Notes: generated from the sequence alone by a model not told the origin. A stretch of 64,000 nt of DNA from Mansonella perstans (GCA_037074765.1 JBAMDO010000024.1:62001-126000); one strand, 5' to 3'; counted from the stretch's first letter, positions 1-13,963 are shown. Numbers and translations are program-made.

Positions 1-11
1 AAAGAAAATAC

Positions 12-3000
12 CGGGTAATAAAAAGATAACAGAATCTTTTAGTGTGAAAAAACTATTCATATCATGAAGAGCATGTGCGGAAATGTAATGCAGCAAACAG
101 GAATGATTTGTATCCGGTTCAGCCGGATAAAAATAACCATGTAGAAAGTACTGATATTCATTATTATATTTGCATAAATTAGGAATTGGATTTGTGGGTG
201 CTGCACGCTTTATAAAATCAACCTGAAAGAAGCCAAAGGGAAAGGTCTATTGGCAAAAAAAATTAAAAATTGAAGTTATTTGTTCAAATTTAATCGATTT
301 TTCACTTTTTTTGAATTTTTTTCTATTTTTAGTTTAAATTTAAGTGTTTTATTTTCTTTTGTTCGTTAAAAATTGCAATTCAGTATTTATTCACTAAATT
401 TTTCATTTCTTTTTTTCTTCATTTACTAATAAACATTAAAAAAATTTTTTGTGCAGTTTTAATTTTTGCAGAATTAAAAATTTCTCGGCAATTAATGTAA
501 AATCAAATTTGCATACTCCAAATAATATTTGCAAATAATTAAGTGCAAAAAAGGAAATTTATTGCACAAGAAATAATAATTGAAACTTCAACAAACATTG
601 TAGTTGCAGAATGATCGATGATCACAGCAGCACATGATATGTTGATGTACAGAACTTTTCGCACTATTAAATGGGCATTGTGCATCTAATGCTAAAAAAA
701 GTAGAAATGTCATTAATGATGTGATCAAATTTCAAGTGAAATCTCACAAAATAAAAGTTATCAAAAAAAAAGACAAATTCGAAATTTTTGCAAATTGAAA
801 AAGTTTGGTCTGCAAAATATCACTTTGTTAATTAAGGTAATATTTTTTTTGCCAATATTAGATAAGCACAAAATATCTGAAGTACTTTAGTAGTGTAAAA
901 TTTCTTAGGTAAAAGAGCGAGAGAAAAAAAAGAAAGAACGAAACTGACTTACGTAAAAGTTGCACGCAATGAACTCGTAAGATATCATGAGCTCGAATAT
1001 CCCAATTACTTAAATTTAAACAATGCAATGAAATGGTAGCATTGATAGTTCGTTTAATTAACTGCTTGTAATAATTAGTTGTCGCCTCTCTCAAATGATC
1101 CATATCAGACAATAAATTAGGTTTATTAGGCTGAAATTAAATGAGCGATGTACGGTAGATAGATTAGATTGAAAATTTACTGATTATAATGATTTTGTAT
1201 TTTTTTTTCTCAAATTGTTTTAATTTTGACAGCGAAATTGAACAAAATGAAACCTAATATTCATTGATGGTAATTAAATTAATTAGGATATTAATTATTT
1301 TTCTCCAATCAACATATGATCTTGTCTACGCGTTAATTTCAAATTTCATTCAAATTATAATTTTCACAGTCTACTAATTTTTTTTATATTGTACTTCGAT
1401 GTTTTATAGTAGTTTTAAAATGTTTTATATTCAGTTTAAATGTTTTATATTAGTTTTAAATTGTAATTCTATGTTTCATGCTAGTTTTGAAATGAATTAA
1501 TTAATTAATTAGGTATGAGTTAAATTACATTTTATGTGAAGTGATCTACAAGTGATACAAATGATGTATGTTACAATTTACGTATTTTACGTGATACGTG
1601 TTCTAATACGTTCAAGATCATACATTAATGATTCACATGTCGGAATTTTTTTTCTTATATATTTTTTTACATTGTAATTAAATTTCGATGAATACTTCTA
1701 TTTTCTACATCAATTCAAAATTAATAATTCAATAATTAGATTTAGATTAAGTGAAAAATTACACCAGTTTTTATATAAAATCAATAATCAGGTAAACGTG
1801 TTTTTTCTTCAACGATTAATTAAAAAATTAAATTAATTGAGGTTAAATTAACGAAGATATTTTCATTCATCTGGTAGTAATTTAAAAAAATGTACAATTA
1901 ATTCAAACATTCCATTTTTCCCCACATTAATTTAAACATAAAGAATTCTATGTTTTATATTAGTTTTAAATGAATCAATTAATTAATTGAAATGAAATAT
2001 TCCTTCGATTCTTATAAGCTTTTTTCTTCTTCAATTACATGTGTATTCTCTTACTTTATTTTCAAATTAATTAACAATTATCATTATTGGTTTTAAAAAA
2101 AAAAAAAAAAAAAAACCAATATTACTGCTAATACTCTTACAGCTGGGTAACGTTTCAAGCCTGAATCATGAGATATATCGGAAACGCTTGTTGATTCAGT
2201 AGCATTTGCTGCATGCTGATATAATACAGCTAATCGTTGAAATGTAAATTTACTATTGAAGGAAACATTTATTTGATTGTTATCAATCAATCTTAGATGA
2301 AGTTCACAGAACTGCAAAATAAAAATCATATATGAATTTTCAAAAAAAAAGTAATTTAATTCAAAATTAATTTTACAAAAACTTTAATTTGTTTGATAAT
2401 AATTATTATTTTGAATTAATAATTAGTAAAAAAGAAAGCATAAAATTTTTAATTCAATTACAGATTGCTGCATACGATCCATTAAATCGTGCACGTTGCC
2501 CTTGAATTCGATCCCATCAGTATTAAACTTGACCTTTGAACTATTATGTAAGTCATCTTTCTCAATAATACATGTAACTTGATTTCCACGAAATGTTTTA
2601 TCAATTGGACCAGTTATTATTGCTTTTGCTATTCGTTCTGCAAAAAAAATATTTGACTAAAAAAAAAAACTTCAAAAGAATGATTTAGTTGCATTGGAAT
2701 GTTTTTTTCAAAGAGCACATATCACGTACACAATTACATTCAAAATTTCAGAAAATTCTTTGTAATAATTTAATCTTTTTTACCTTGACAAAATGGAATT
2801 TTATCACCGTAACAACAACACTCATAACCATAATGCTTCGTCAATAACACATAAACAACGCATACACTATATGGCTAAAATTGCAATTACATGAACATTC
2901 ACGTGGAACATTACGCAGCCATATTTCTGTCAACAAAAAAAGTAAGACTTTTCAGAGGTAAAAAATAGAACTACTTTTGTCAGTGTACATGTATTTTGAC

Positions 3001-6000
3001 AATAATTCCTTCTGTATTTATTTGCAATTGCGGCCGTATATTCGCCCATATATGAGACGTTTCTATGGCGTACTGGCGCAAGAATACTTGATCGTACGCC
3101 ATCCCAACTTAATCGATCGAATGCAGCCGCAAATCCAACATAATTTCCCAGTGATACAGGAATCTTGTAAAATATAATATATTAAAATGAGATTTAAGAA
3201 ATAAAGGAAAAAAATGACAAAATTAATTAAAAAAAATTTTCATCTAAATAATAAACTCTTAATTTTCATAAATCAAATTTCTAAATGATAAGCTCTTAAT
3301 TTCTTTAAATTAGATTTCTAAACAATAAACTCTTAATTTCGACTGGTTAAATTTCCAAATGATAAGCTCTTAATTTCTATTAATTAAACTTCTAAAATTT
3401 AATTTAGTTGTTTAAATTTCAATCATTCAAGTATACGATATTAGCAAACAAATGTATAGTTATTGTTCTTGAACTATCTTCTTTAAAAATTACGCAGTTC
3501 ATATTTTCACACAGCTCTTACGACTTATTTATCAGAGTAGAACTTGATTCAATGTCATTTAGTTGATACGAATATTTCTGCATTATGGTAGCTATTCTGT
3601 TAAATGTGGGCAAAGAAAAAAAGAAAATCTTGTCAAACTTAGTTTGTTCATATTATTCAGTTAATATTTTCATTATTTCACAAAATATAATTTAAAAGGA
3701 AAAATAATTCCTTTTAAATTCAAATCTTTTTAAATCCTTTGAAAGAAAGTTTAAAAGGATCAAATGATATATATGCTAGGATTTAAATTGAAAATTTTTG
3801 AAACTTCTACTATATATACTGGTAAACACTTAAAACATCCATTCTATAATAATAATAATAATTTTCTTCTAATATCCATTCTCTGTGATACATATATACA
3901 TACACACACATACATGCATTAAAACATTATTAATATAGGCTCTCAATATATTCAAATATTTCAGCAATTAATTTCAAATTTCATTAAAATTATTGTTTTT
4001 ACAACTTAATTTTTTTTTTTTTTTTATACTAGATTGCACAAATATGAAATATAGAAATAAATTAATTAACTAAGTTTATGAATTAAAATTACAATTTAAC
4101 GTGATGATACGATTTATAAGTAATGCGAAGTGAACTAAACAATTTATGTGTTTTGCGTGATGTCAATATTCTAAATAACGTACAAGATTATAATTCATCG
4201 TTCGTGATTCACATGCCGGAATTTTGTCTTTGTGTCCTGTTGATGAATAATAATGTGTATTAATAAATGACATCTTGTTTTCTTGATAAACCAACACATC
4301 ATGGCGTAAAAGACCAAACTGTGACAATTTCACTAATTGACTTTTCAATTTGATAATCCATTTCATTGTACTTAATTTTTTACCGAAATTACTACATCCC
4401 ATAAATATGTCCTTGAATTTGTTCTCTTTGTTCTGTAATAAAAAGAAAAAAATTTCTTGGATTTAAAAAAAAGGACGACAATTAATAGATTTGATCAATG
4501 ATTGAGAATTTAAAAAATTTTTAAACTTTAATTTCAGCTAAAAAAAATTACAAATGTAACTTGCAACTTCTATGACATGAAATTAATTATTATTTTTGAT
4601 AGTTAATGAAATTATGCAAAGTTTTTGCATGTTTTTTTTAAATTAAATAACTTGATTAATTATTTTTTTAAGTTAAAGAATAATTTAATTAATTAAACAA
4701 CTTAATTAATTTTATTCGTAATTTCGATAAGATAGCTCAGTCGCTCAATAGCTCAATAGCTCAATAATTCAATAGTTTTGACATTTAAAAAATTGTAATG
4801 AAAAGAAATAAGTGAATGAACTATGATTTTATTAAGTACATTTAAATCTGTCTGATTCGATATTTTTAATAGCTTAAATTTGAAAAAGAAAAAATTCAAT
4901 TCTTCATTTTTTATTTAATATTCCATTTTTTGTCGAAAATAATCGGATGTAAAAATTAATAAAAAACAATTAATTAGGCCTAAACTAACTTGATATAAAA
5001 TTCCATAACATATTTTTTGTAAAAATCAAACATTACTATTTTGAATTTAAAATGGGCAAAAAGAAAAAAACAATTCATTAATCATTTCCGGGCTGAAATT
5101 TCGACTCAAAAAAATTCACCAATGTGATTTTAAATCACTGAGAAGAAAAAAAACACACGAAGCAGTCAAGCAGTATTAAATTTCATTTTAAGTGATAATT
5201 TTAACAAATAATTTCATTTTAAATGATAATTTTAATAAATAGTTTTTTAATTCCCAATTTACCACTACTGAATTTTACTATTTTTAGTAATTACAGAAAA
5301 ATCGCTAAAAGCTTAGCGGTTTATTCTTTAGAATTTTTATTAAAGTTTATCAACTGTTTATTAAATGTTTATTTTATTTATTCTTTTTTTTCTTTAAATT
5401 ATTTTCATTAGTTCATTTAATTGAATAAATGACATCCTTGTTTTCAAGTTAGACCACTCGACCAACTGTAAACTTACTTTAACCCATGCACTGTAGTAAT
5501 ATGTCACATCTTTACCACTGTTTTCATTTGCAATTTTGTCACACAATGGTTTTGCAGCTATTTCAAATTCTTCCATTTTTATGTCTCTGTCTTTGAATAG
5601 TTGTTTATCATTAAAGTATAAATTTTGATCAAAAGTAATTCCATAATCAGCGCTTATTTTGTAATTAATTCCATACACGCAAAAGCCAAATTTAGGACTG
5701 AAATATTTCACATTTAAAATGCTTCGTTTCAACTTTCAAAAATTTACACCATTTACATTTTTAAATTAATTTCCTATGCTTTTAGGTTATCAACCATTTT
5801 ATGATCATTGACTGTAAGCAGCAATTTTTTCTCTTATTCTAAATGTAATAAATAAGATTAGTGTGAAATTTCAATTTATAAATTACATTAATGCTAGAAT
5901 GTTTGGACAAATAAATATAGATCATATGCAGATCAAGCGACAAGTGATCTGTACTATTGATAGATCAAAAATTAGATCAAAAAGGGACATATTGTTAGCT

Positions 6001-6164
6001 AAGTTTTATGTTTGAGGTGAGTCATTTCTTTACGTAAATAATTTTTGATAGGTCAATTAAAGTCATAAAGAAATTCATTACGTGTAAGAATTATTTTTCG
6101 GGTTATAGCATTTCAACTTTTTTTTCATATTTGTTGTTTCAGTAGTGTCCATTGCTTTCGATAG
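12..6164 (-). CDS. Extracellular cysteine-rich protein with two CCC-type modules (partial, continues past the left edge)
   Basis: Ten exons in transcription order: 6164-6082, 5697-5478, 4432-4184, 3163-2975, 2874-2784, 2637-2462, 2311-2141, 1130-953, 691-597, 222-12. Phases agree at every junction and give about 554 residues; the last donor is at 12/11, so the 3' end lies outside. The product is not recognised. Two similar modules are visible. Module 1 (residues about 239-276) has Cys239, 243, 252, then Cys266-267-268 (YECCCYGD) and Cys276. Module 2 (about 430-481) has Cys430, 448, 458, then Cys473-475 (MCCCDHRSFCN). This resembles the CCxxDxCN end of Ly6/activin-receptor-like domains, by analogy only. 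NVS, NAT and NHS sequons suggest an extracellular protein. No signal peptide is seen; a 5' exon may lie upstream of 6164. The 3163-2975 exon and its weak GTAGTT donor are the least certain part. Confidence 0.6.
1330..1655. repeat. Left copy of a dispersed duplication (partner 3960-4225)
   Basis: This stretch, inside the intron between exons 2311-2141 and 1130-953, resembles 3960-4225. Both contain TTTCAAATTTCATT followed by a T-run, an ATTAATTAA patch, then GATTCACATG(T/C)CGGAATTTT. The right-hand copy includes the end of a real exon (KIPACES on the minus strand); here the equivalent reads KIPTCES with no donor after it. It looks like a decayed partial duplication carrying an exon end. Confidence 0.55.
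3960..4225. repeat. Right copy of the dispersed duplication (partner 1330-1655)
   Basis: It overlaps the 3' end of exon 4432-4184 of the cysteine-rich gene and the following intron. See 1330-1655 for the shared blocks. The offset is about 2.6 kb in the same orientation. Confidence 0.5.
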
Positions 6165-6344
6165 CTGTAAAATTAAAAACTTGAAATGACTTAATTAATT
6201 TTTATATTGTTTATGATGCAGTAAAGCCTCTTCAGCAAATTCTTGCAAAAGAATGAATGCATATGCATATCGAGTTGCTGTATGCTCATATATTACTTAA
6301 TTAGTTAAATGCATACACTGCACATACATTGCATATACTACATA

Positions 6345-6715
6345 TTGCATAATTCGCATGTTGCATAACTTGCATATTGCACGCACATTGCATAATTTGC
6401 TTGTTGCATGCATGCCTCATATATTGCATATTGCACGCACATTGCATAATTTGCTTGTTGCATGCATGCCTCATATATTGCATATTGCACGCACATTGCA
6501 TAATTTGCTTGTTGCATGCATGCCTCATATATTGCATATTGCACGCACATTGCATAATTTGCTTATTGCATGCATGCCTCATATATTGCATATTGCACGC
6601 ACATTGCATAATTTGCTTATTGCATGCATGCCTCATATATTGCATATTGCACGCACATTGCATAATTTGCTTATTGCATGCACGCTTCATATATTGCATA
6701 TTGCATGCATATTGT
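6345..6715. repeat. 54-bp tandem repeat array, about six copies
   Basis: The core CATTGCATAATTTGCTT recurs at 6386, 6440, 6494, 6548, 6602 and 6656, exactly 54 bp apart, with only a few substitutions between copies (TTGTTGC versus TTATTGC). The unit is rich in TGCA and GCATGC palindromes. Because 54 is divisible by three and the unit lacks stops in several frames, long ORFs appear on both strands; they are by-products of the repeat. Confidence 0.95.
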
Positions 6716-6739
6716 ATATTTGCATTACCAAGCAATGAA

Positions 6740-9700
6740 AGAGCAAGGAAAACTTAATTATTAAACAGTACCAAGTAATCACAAATGATGAAATCTTACA
6801 AAAATAGAAATTTCGGAAAGAGAAAAGCAATTAATGGATTTTTTTTTTTGGCATACAAAAATATAAATAGAATTTAAATATAAGCATGAATGGAATTTAA
6901 ACGAAAATAGAAATAGAATTTGTATAAAATATAAATAAAACTTAAATAAGAATAAAAATACGATTAATGCCGGAAAATTTAAGTTTAAGTGACATTTAAT
7001 TATTTCAGTTTGAGCGTACCAGTGGAATTTAAGTGAGAATATGATTAGAATTTAAGTAATGATAAAAATAGAATATATGAGAAATATAAATTATATTTAA
7101 ATAAAGTTACCAATGGAATTTGTATAAAATAAAAATTTAATTTAAGTAAGTAAGATTGAACAAAATCTGAATGGAAACATTAATAGAATCTGTGAAATAT
7201 AAATAAAATTTAAATTAAAATGTAAATCATAGTTAAATAAAAATATAAAATCGAATTTCTGCAACTCTAACAAAAATTTAATAATCTATTAAATAACAGT
7301 GCCAATAAATAATTTTAAATGTTAACGAACAATTAAGTTTTTCCGTTATCATTTTTTAATTACAAATTGCTTCATAATAGCATTACCGTTTTTAAATTTA
7401 ATTATAGATAGCTTTATAATAGCACTACCGTTTCTAAATTTTATTGCCAATTATTTTGGTAAATTTAATAAATTCGCAATGAAATAAATTCGAAATTTCG
7501 TAATTTAATGATGATAATAAAAACAAATTAAAAAACTATACATCATAAGCGGTAACGAATAATACAATTTCTAATAATGAGTGCATCATATGACAATGCA
7601 TAGTTTAGCTGTTGTTGTCTTGTTGACAAGTGACAACCACACCTAGCAATGATGAATAAAAATTGAAATGACAAAAATGGTGACATTCCAACAAACTTAT
7701 ACCGGAAAAAAAAACTCATTAATTTCTAAAAGAAAAAAAAAACTTGCAGAAAAAAGAAAATCAAAAAGACAAAAAGAGATTTTAAAAATTTAAATTTAAA
7801 CGAAAGTTTTAATTGCAAATTTTTATTTTGAATTGAATGATTTTGAATTTTTGAACATAACATTCAACTAACTTTTTGCACACATTTTTTCAGAACTAAA
7901 CTAACATCACTATCTCTCTTGCACTCTTTCTCTTTATAATCATATCTTTCTAGATAAATTTTTTTTTACAATTTTATCCAGTTTACAGTATTATTACGAA
8001 AATTTTACTTAAATCTGAATTGAATTTTAAGAAATTTTCATTCAACTTACTTTATCAGTCAATATTATAATCATTTATTGTAAAAAATTAAATAATTCGA
8101 TTTTCTTGGCGCACTGTAAAAAAAAAAACCTTGGCTAATTTGTTTGGATTTGGAAATGTTTTGTATATCGAAATAATGAAAATTATTATTGGAGGGCAAA
8201 AAAGATTTTGGCATGTCTGATATATTTTTGCATTATTTATATTATCATTACTTTGCCATTATCATCACTTATATTATCACTATTTCACCTTTATTATCAC
8301 TGTCATCACCACTTTTTTATCATTATCGTTATTTGTATCATTAGTGCTTTATCATTGTTTACATTTATATCATGACTTTTTTGTCACCATCATCATTTAT
8401 GTTATCATTGTCTCCATTACCACCATTTAAATCACCACTATTTTGTGATCATTATCAAATCATCATCAATTATATTATCACTATTTTACCATTATCATCA
8501 TTTGCATCATTTCTATTTCATTATTTTTACATTTGTATCATTACTATTTCATTAAAATCATCATTTATATTATCATTATTTTATTACGATCACAAAACAA
8601 AAAAAAAAGTGAAGAAAACGTGATTCCATTCTACACGAATTTTGTGATTAAATTCCACTTAATTCTAAGCATTTTCGCATGAAATGTCTCTGGAAAAGTC
8701 ATGCTAATTTATATTAGATTTTGCAAATGTTTTGTGCTTTTTTTTTAAAAATCAAGCAATATTTAATGGTTGTATTTATTATTCATTCACTCCGATATTC
8801 TACAACATCAACATGCTTACGTGATACATGCATTTTACTAATTAATTATTAACAAATAGAAAACGATTTGACGAAAGCGTTAAAGAAAAAATTTTTCAAT
8901 TTACTAATAGCCACTTTGAGTATTTTCCAACAATAGCTTTCGACTAACAAAAGAAAAGGAAAAAAATGCTAATAGTTAATTAACTGAGTATTTATGAATT
9001 TCAATATTTACTAATTAAGTATTCATGAATTTCAGTATGTTACGGACACGTAATCTTTGTTGACGTTGAAATTCTTCTTGTTGAAATCAAATTTATTTTA
9101 TATTCTAATCATTCTGCTATTTCCTTACAACCATTCAAAAGCAGTTTTAATAACTAGACGTACGTAATTAATCTTTCCATAAATACGAGTATGGTACATT
9201 TCAGCAGAACTGACAAAAAAAAATAATTCAATTTACATATACTAAAATGGCGCAAATGTCATAATTATCAAGTGATAGTTTAAAAAGCGAACAACGTTTC
9301 CTTTTGTATTTTAAACGTGAAATACGTGAAGCAAAAAAATATTGAAGAAAAAGTTACGTGAAGCTTAAAAAATATATATATATATATAACGGATTATTGA
9401 TTATCAATGATAAATGAAACTATTGCACTCAAAAGTTTTCACTGCAAAATCTTTAAAATTAAAAAGGAAACAAAAATAATTTGAATTGAACGAATATAGA
9501 TCAATCAATACCCGTGAAAAAAAATAAAAAAAAAATAAAATGTATGAAAAATGACAATAATTTAATATTATTGAATTTTTTTCAAAAATGAGATCAAAAA
9601 TCAAAAACAACGTGCAAATTAGAAATGTAAAAAAATTTGAAATTTTCTTCGGTTTTTTACTTTTTGATGTATTAATGATAATAATGGAAAAGTACAAAAT

Positions 9701-10400
9701 GCGATGATAACAATGATAAAAGAGAGTGAGATATGGCAAAAGAAAAAAAAATCTTTTTCGATGAATTTTAAATTATTAATCTTAAAATAAAACATTTGTT
9801 TATCAGATAACCATTCGTATTTGAAAATTTTTATATCCAAAAAGGGAAAATCAATTACAAATAAATTGAATAATTTAAAAATTTGAAAAATGATATTCTT
9901 TTTTTAATAAAATATGGAAATATTTTAATTAATATTTTTTGTTTAATTTTCCCTTTCCATAATTTTTATTCAGTTAATAATACGCGTGAAATTTTGCATT
10001 GAATCTCTTGTGAGAATTAATTTAAAAAAAAATAGCGACTCTTCTGTTTGTTTGTTCCTTCTTTTAAATCTCCTTGTTTTTATCATCGTTCCATTAAAAA
10101 AAAAATGAGCTCAAATAATAACTCAGTGATATGCGATATGCATAATAATGATTGAAAGATGTGAACTCTTGGAGTAATTATTAAATTGGAAAATTTTAAT
10201 AAAATTCAAAATAAATTAAATAAATTTATTTTTATCATTCAATAAATAAATTTTTTTTTATCATTCAATATTTTTGGCGCTATTCTTTCTATTTTGTTTT
10301 TTCCGTGCTTTTTTTTGGTTTTTGGTTTTTTTAGTTTTATTGTTTTATTGGTTCTAGCCGTTTTTTTTCCTGCACCATATGCATTTATACGCGTAACATT
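6740..10400. other. AT-rich intergenic stretch without a supported gene
   Basis: Between the cysteine-rich gene and the small membrane-protein gene I see only A/T runs, degenerate AATTTAAATA(A/T) repeats (6840-7260) and a diffuse ATCATT/ATCACT low-complexity tract (about 8225-8590). No exon with flanking splice signals and coding-like composition could be supported. Confidence 0.7.
8225..8590. repeat. Degenerate ATCATT/ATCACT low-complexity tract
   Basis: The plus strand consists largely of imperfect repeats of TTATCATTATCACT-like words. An apparent 83-codon ORF here is made of these words and starts without context. Confidence 0.7.
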
Positions 10401-10406
10401 AATGTA

Positions 10407-13032
10407 TCATAATGATCCAGGTGAATTTTTTAATGAATGAACAATAATTGTTGGTGAAATCAATTGATTGCTTCGTTCATCGATGTATTCAAGATCTGTT
10501 AAATCAATTGGTATTGTTTCATCTGATCTGAAAATATTTTAAAATTACATTTAACGACTAATTTTTCAAAAATAATTTAAAAAATTAATAATATTTGTAA
10601 GTGTTTTTAATATAAACAAGTAAATATCGATCAATTTTTTTTTTTTTTTTACATCATTTGAAGTTCTTTTGACATTAAAAATTATTACTGTCACTTGTTG
10701 CCATTTAATTGGTAAATTTTTATATAATTTATAATCGATTAAGAAAAGTAATCTATTAGAGACACTTATGTAATCTATTAAAGTGATCTATTAAAAGCAG
10801 TCCACTCAATGATCTATTAAAGATACTATTTTTAATAATTACTAATAATAATTATGATTTTAAAACTAATTATAATTCATTAAAAAGATAATGATGATGA
10901 ATTATTTTTCATAAAACGATACGTAATAAGTTTCTGTATCAAATGAAACATTCATATATTTAGCTTATTTATTTTTAGAAGCACTATAAATATACCATCA
11001 ATTAATTAAATAATTGAAACAGTAATAAAGTAATGAGTTATGATGATATAGTTTTGCAATTATCATTACTAATACTGATATGGAGTGATGCTTACTGGAG
11101 AGATTTTAATTAGTTAAGCAATGAATCAGACATGATGATAATTAATAAATCTGATAATAGCTTGTGATTGGAATGGTTTTAATTAGTAAAGAATAGCCAA
11201 CGATTATCATCGTTGATATGTCGCTATCAGCAATGGGACGAATACTTATCAGAAAATGATGATACTGAATAGGTCAATGAATCTGGTGAAGATGACTTTG
11301 TGATTATCATTTTGCTGGATATGCTTATAAAGTTATGCGGATGCGGAATGAAAAATAATTCTTATTTACTCTAAAAATTATTTGATACTATTTTCAAATC
11401 AAATCAAATTATTTTGAAATAATGATCTCCATTCAAAGGATTAATTTATTCAATCCACTTCCAGTGTAGATGATTGATTTGCAGAACTGAAATTTCATTC
11501 ATTTCTCTTTTAAGCTTTCCTAATTAAAAATTGAAATATACGAATTATTCTTTTAATTAGGAAAGGAGTAATTATTTTTAAAAAAAAGATGTAAAGAGAG
11601 AGAGCAAGGGGAACGAAAAGGAAAAAGGAACGAAATATTTTCAATTTAGCACTTTTAATTAATAATATTTATTAATTTAACTGAAATAGAATCACACTAA
11701 AATTTTTTAATTCCTTTTTTTAGAAAATCTACGGAAGAAATAATTATTTTAGAAAAAAAAGATACAAAGACAGAGAGAGACGAACAGAGGAAAAAGAATG
11801 ATGTCAATTTAATTTATTCTGAACAAATTTTAGTAAAAGATAATAGCCAAAATGGAGAATTGAGAAAAGTGATATAGAGGATTTTTTAAACTGGTAAGGT
11901 TATAAGAGAAATTTACGGCAATTTTTTTTTCTTGCAAGTTAGTAGATAACACTTGAAACATTTTGAAAATTTAATGTAAAGGAACGAAAAAAAAAATTAA
12001 TGAAATTGAAATTTGGAGAAATCGTTTAGAAAAAAAAATCATTTATTGTAAAAACTTCAAGTTTTATCTGTTTGTTTTTTCTTATCTTAAATTTTCATTT
12101 AAAAAAAAAGGATTCGTTACTAATTATAATTCATTAAATTCTGTAAGAATATTTTTGTATTATCAAATAATGTCAAGAAAATAGAGGGCAATCGTTGTGA
12201 CAGATTTGACAAAAATAGCAATGGGAAAGGCAATCATTGTGACAGAATTGATAAATAGTAATTAAGGAAGAGAATAATCATTGTGGCAGATTTGATAAAA
12301 CTAATAATTAGAAAGACAATCATTGTGATAGATTATAACATAGCAATAAGTTACATCATAGTAATAAGTTATATCGTAGTAATAAATTATATCAGTAATA
12401 AGTTGTATCATAGTATAAATTATATTATAATAACATATCGTTGTAATATTCAAAAAAAAAATTATGTCGTAATTAAATAACTGTACCATGATAATAAATT
12501 GTAATTGTATGTATATCCTAATAAGTTATAATTGCATGTATCATAAATAATCTAATCATTATTATTAACTAATACTAATTTTTTTATAAAAATTAATTAA
12601 AGATTGAAAATTTCATCAAACAAAAGTTCTTACAAAATTAATTACCTGTATTGATCTAAATGTGTACAGAAAAAATTTTTTTTTTAAAAATACTAGTTTA
12701 ATTAATGCTGTGGATAAATACTAATTTAATTAATGACGTAAATAAATTCTGATCCAATTAATAATGTAAATAAATACTAATTTAATTAATATGTAAATAA
12801 AATAAAAAAAAACTCCAAACCTTAATAAGATTTTATTCGGTGTGTCGTGTGAAATTTCAACAAATTCATTCTGTTCCTCATTCTGTAGCATCATTGCCTG
12901 TTCATAGGAATATTTCCAATGTCGCATGCAAAAGTGATACTTGAGCAACATGAATGACAAAATGAACAATGCTATTAAGCCAACAGTAAATGTAAATATT
13001 AGCAAATAATAATTTACCGTATCACTTTCCAT
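10407..13032 (-). CDS. Small single-pass membrane protein, 110 residues (or C-terminal part of a larger receptor-like protein)
   Basis: Two exons: 13032-12821 and 10527-10407 (stop TGA at 10409-10407). They join in frame (AAG|GTTTGG donor, TTTTCAG acceptor) across a 2.3-kb intron into 110 residues. Residues 1-8 (MESDTVNY) precede one hydrophobic helix (about 9-33), then a basic stretch (KYHFCMRHWK) and an acidic cytoplasmic-type tail ending in SPGSL, which suggests a type I or III single-pass protein. An acceptor (TTTTCAG) lies five bases before the ATG, so the first exon could be trans-spliced or could follow an upstream exon; the frame is open back to the acceptor (phase 1). The candidate exon at 21466-21386 ends in that phase. 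The family is not recognised. Confidence 0.7.
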
Positions 13033-13885
13033 TATCACTGAAAATAAAAAAAAACAAAAGGACAAAAGCAAAATTTCAATTATGTGAAAAACTTTTTTTC
13101 AAAAATAAATTTTAAAATTGATTTGAGCATTATTGAATTGAATACGTGCAGATTGGTGAGTTCGTGCGAATCGCGTGGATTTTTCACAAAGTTGTGAAAA
13201 AAAGAAAAAAATAAATTAATCGTTTGTGCATTTTTCTTATATAAAATGAATTAAATAAATGTAAATGAAAGAGGCAAAGAAAAAGAAGAAAAAAGGAAAG
13301 AAAAAGATTAATGATGGTAGTAAAACAGACAAAAAAATGAAAGTTAGTGATGATAGTGAAATGAATAAATTAAATTTGAATTTAAATTTAAAATTACACT
13401 ATTTGTAAGCAATAAATGTTTTAACATAAGCCAAAAAAATTCTTTTCTTTCTTTTAATCAAAGTTCTTTGGCGAATAATTGATGAAAAAAAAATGGTAAA
13501 AGAAAAAAAGTTTTGTTAATTAATACTAATTAATGTTGAATTGAAATTTTTTCTTTAACTAATATATAATTTGAGGAAGAATATGTGAAAATTTATCAAT
13601 CAATATTAAAAAAAAAATTTTTTTCAATATCATTAATAAGAATTTAAAAAAAGAATTAATTAAAGCAAAAGTTTCAAAAAGAAAAATTTTTTTTAAATAT
13701 AATAAAAAAGAAATTACAACTTAAGTTTTTATGTAAATATGCATAAATTACTTTTGTATCAAAAAAATGAACAAAAAAAATTTTTGAGTATTATTTTAAT
13801 ATTGCCAAACAAATGAATGAATGAATGATTGAATGAATAAATTAATTAATTGATAATTTAAGCCAAAACTCTATATGGGTCCTTA

Positions 13886-13963
13886 GATATGAAACTCTAC
13901 GTGAATACGTTGATATGAAACTCTAAGTGAGTACGTAGATATGAAATTTGAGTTGATACGTGG
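13886..13963. repeat. 26-bp tandem repeat, three copies
   Basis: GATATGAAACTCTACGTGAA and two variants start at 13886, 13912 and 13938. Copy three is the most divergent. Confidence 0.85.

Noticed and set aside
2875..2940. Alternative exon after the strong acceptor TTGACAG, reading WLRNVPRECSCNCN
   Set aside because: Its frame runs into a stop and cannot be joined to the YGYECCCYGD frame by any plausible intron; the 2874 acceptor fits both phase and the cysteine module instead. It remains the weakest point of that gene model.
2977..3177. Plus-strand ORF of 66 codons
   Set aside because: It lies opposite exon 3163-2975 of the minus-strand cysteine-rich gene, whose phase fits its neighbours on both sides.
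6301..6757. Four overlapping ORFs of 70-144 codons on both strands
   Set aside because: All are translations of the 54-bp tandem repeat; none has splice signals or non-repeat sequence.
7610..7690. Signal-peptide-like minus-strand start (MSPFLSFQFLFIIA) followed by a donor-like GTGTGG
   Set aside because: Considered as the missing first exon of the cysteine-rich gene, but its splice phase does not fit the acceptor at 6165 without creating a stop.
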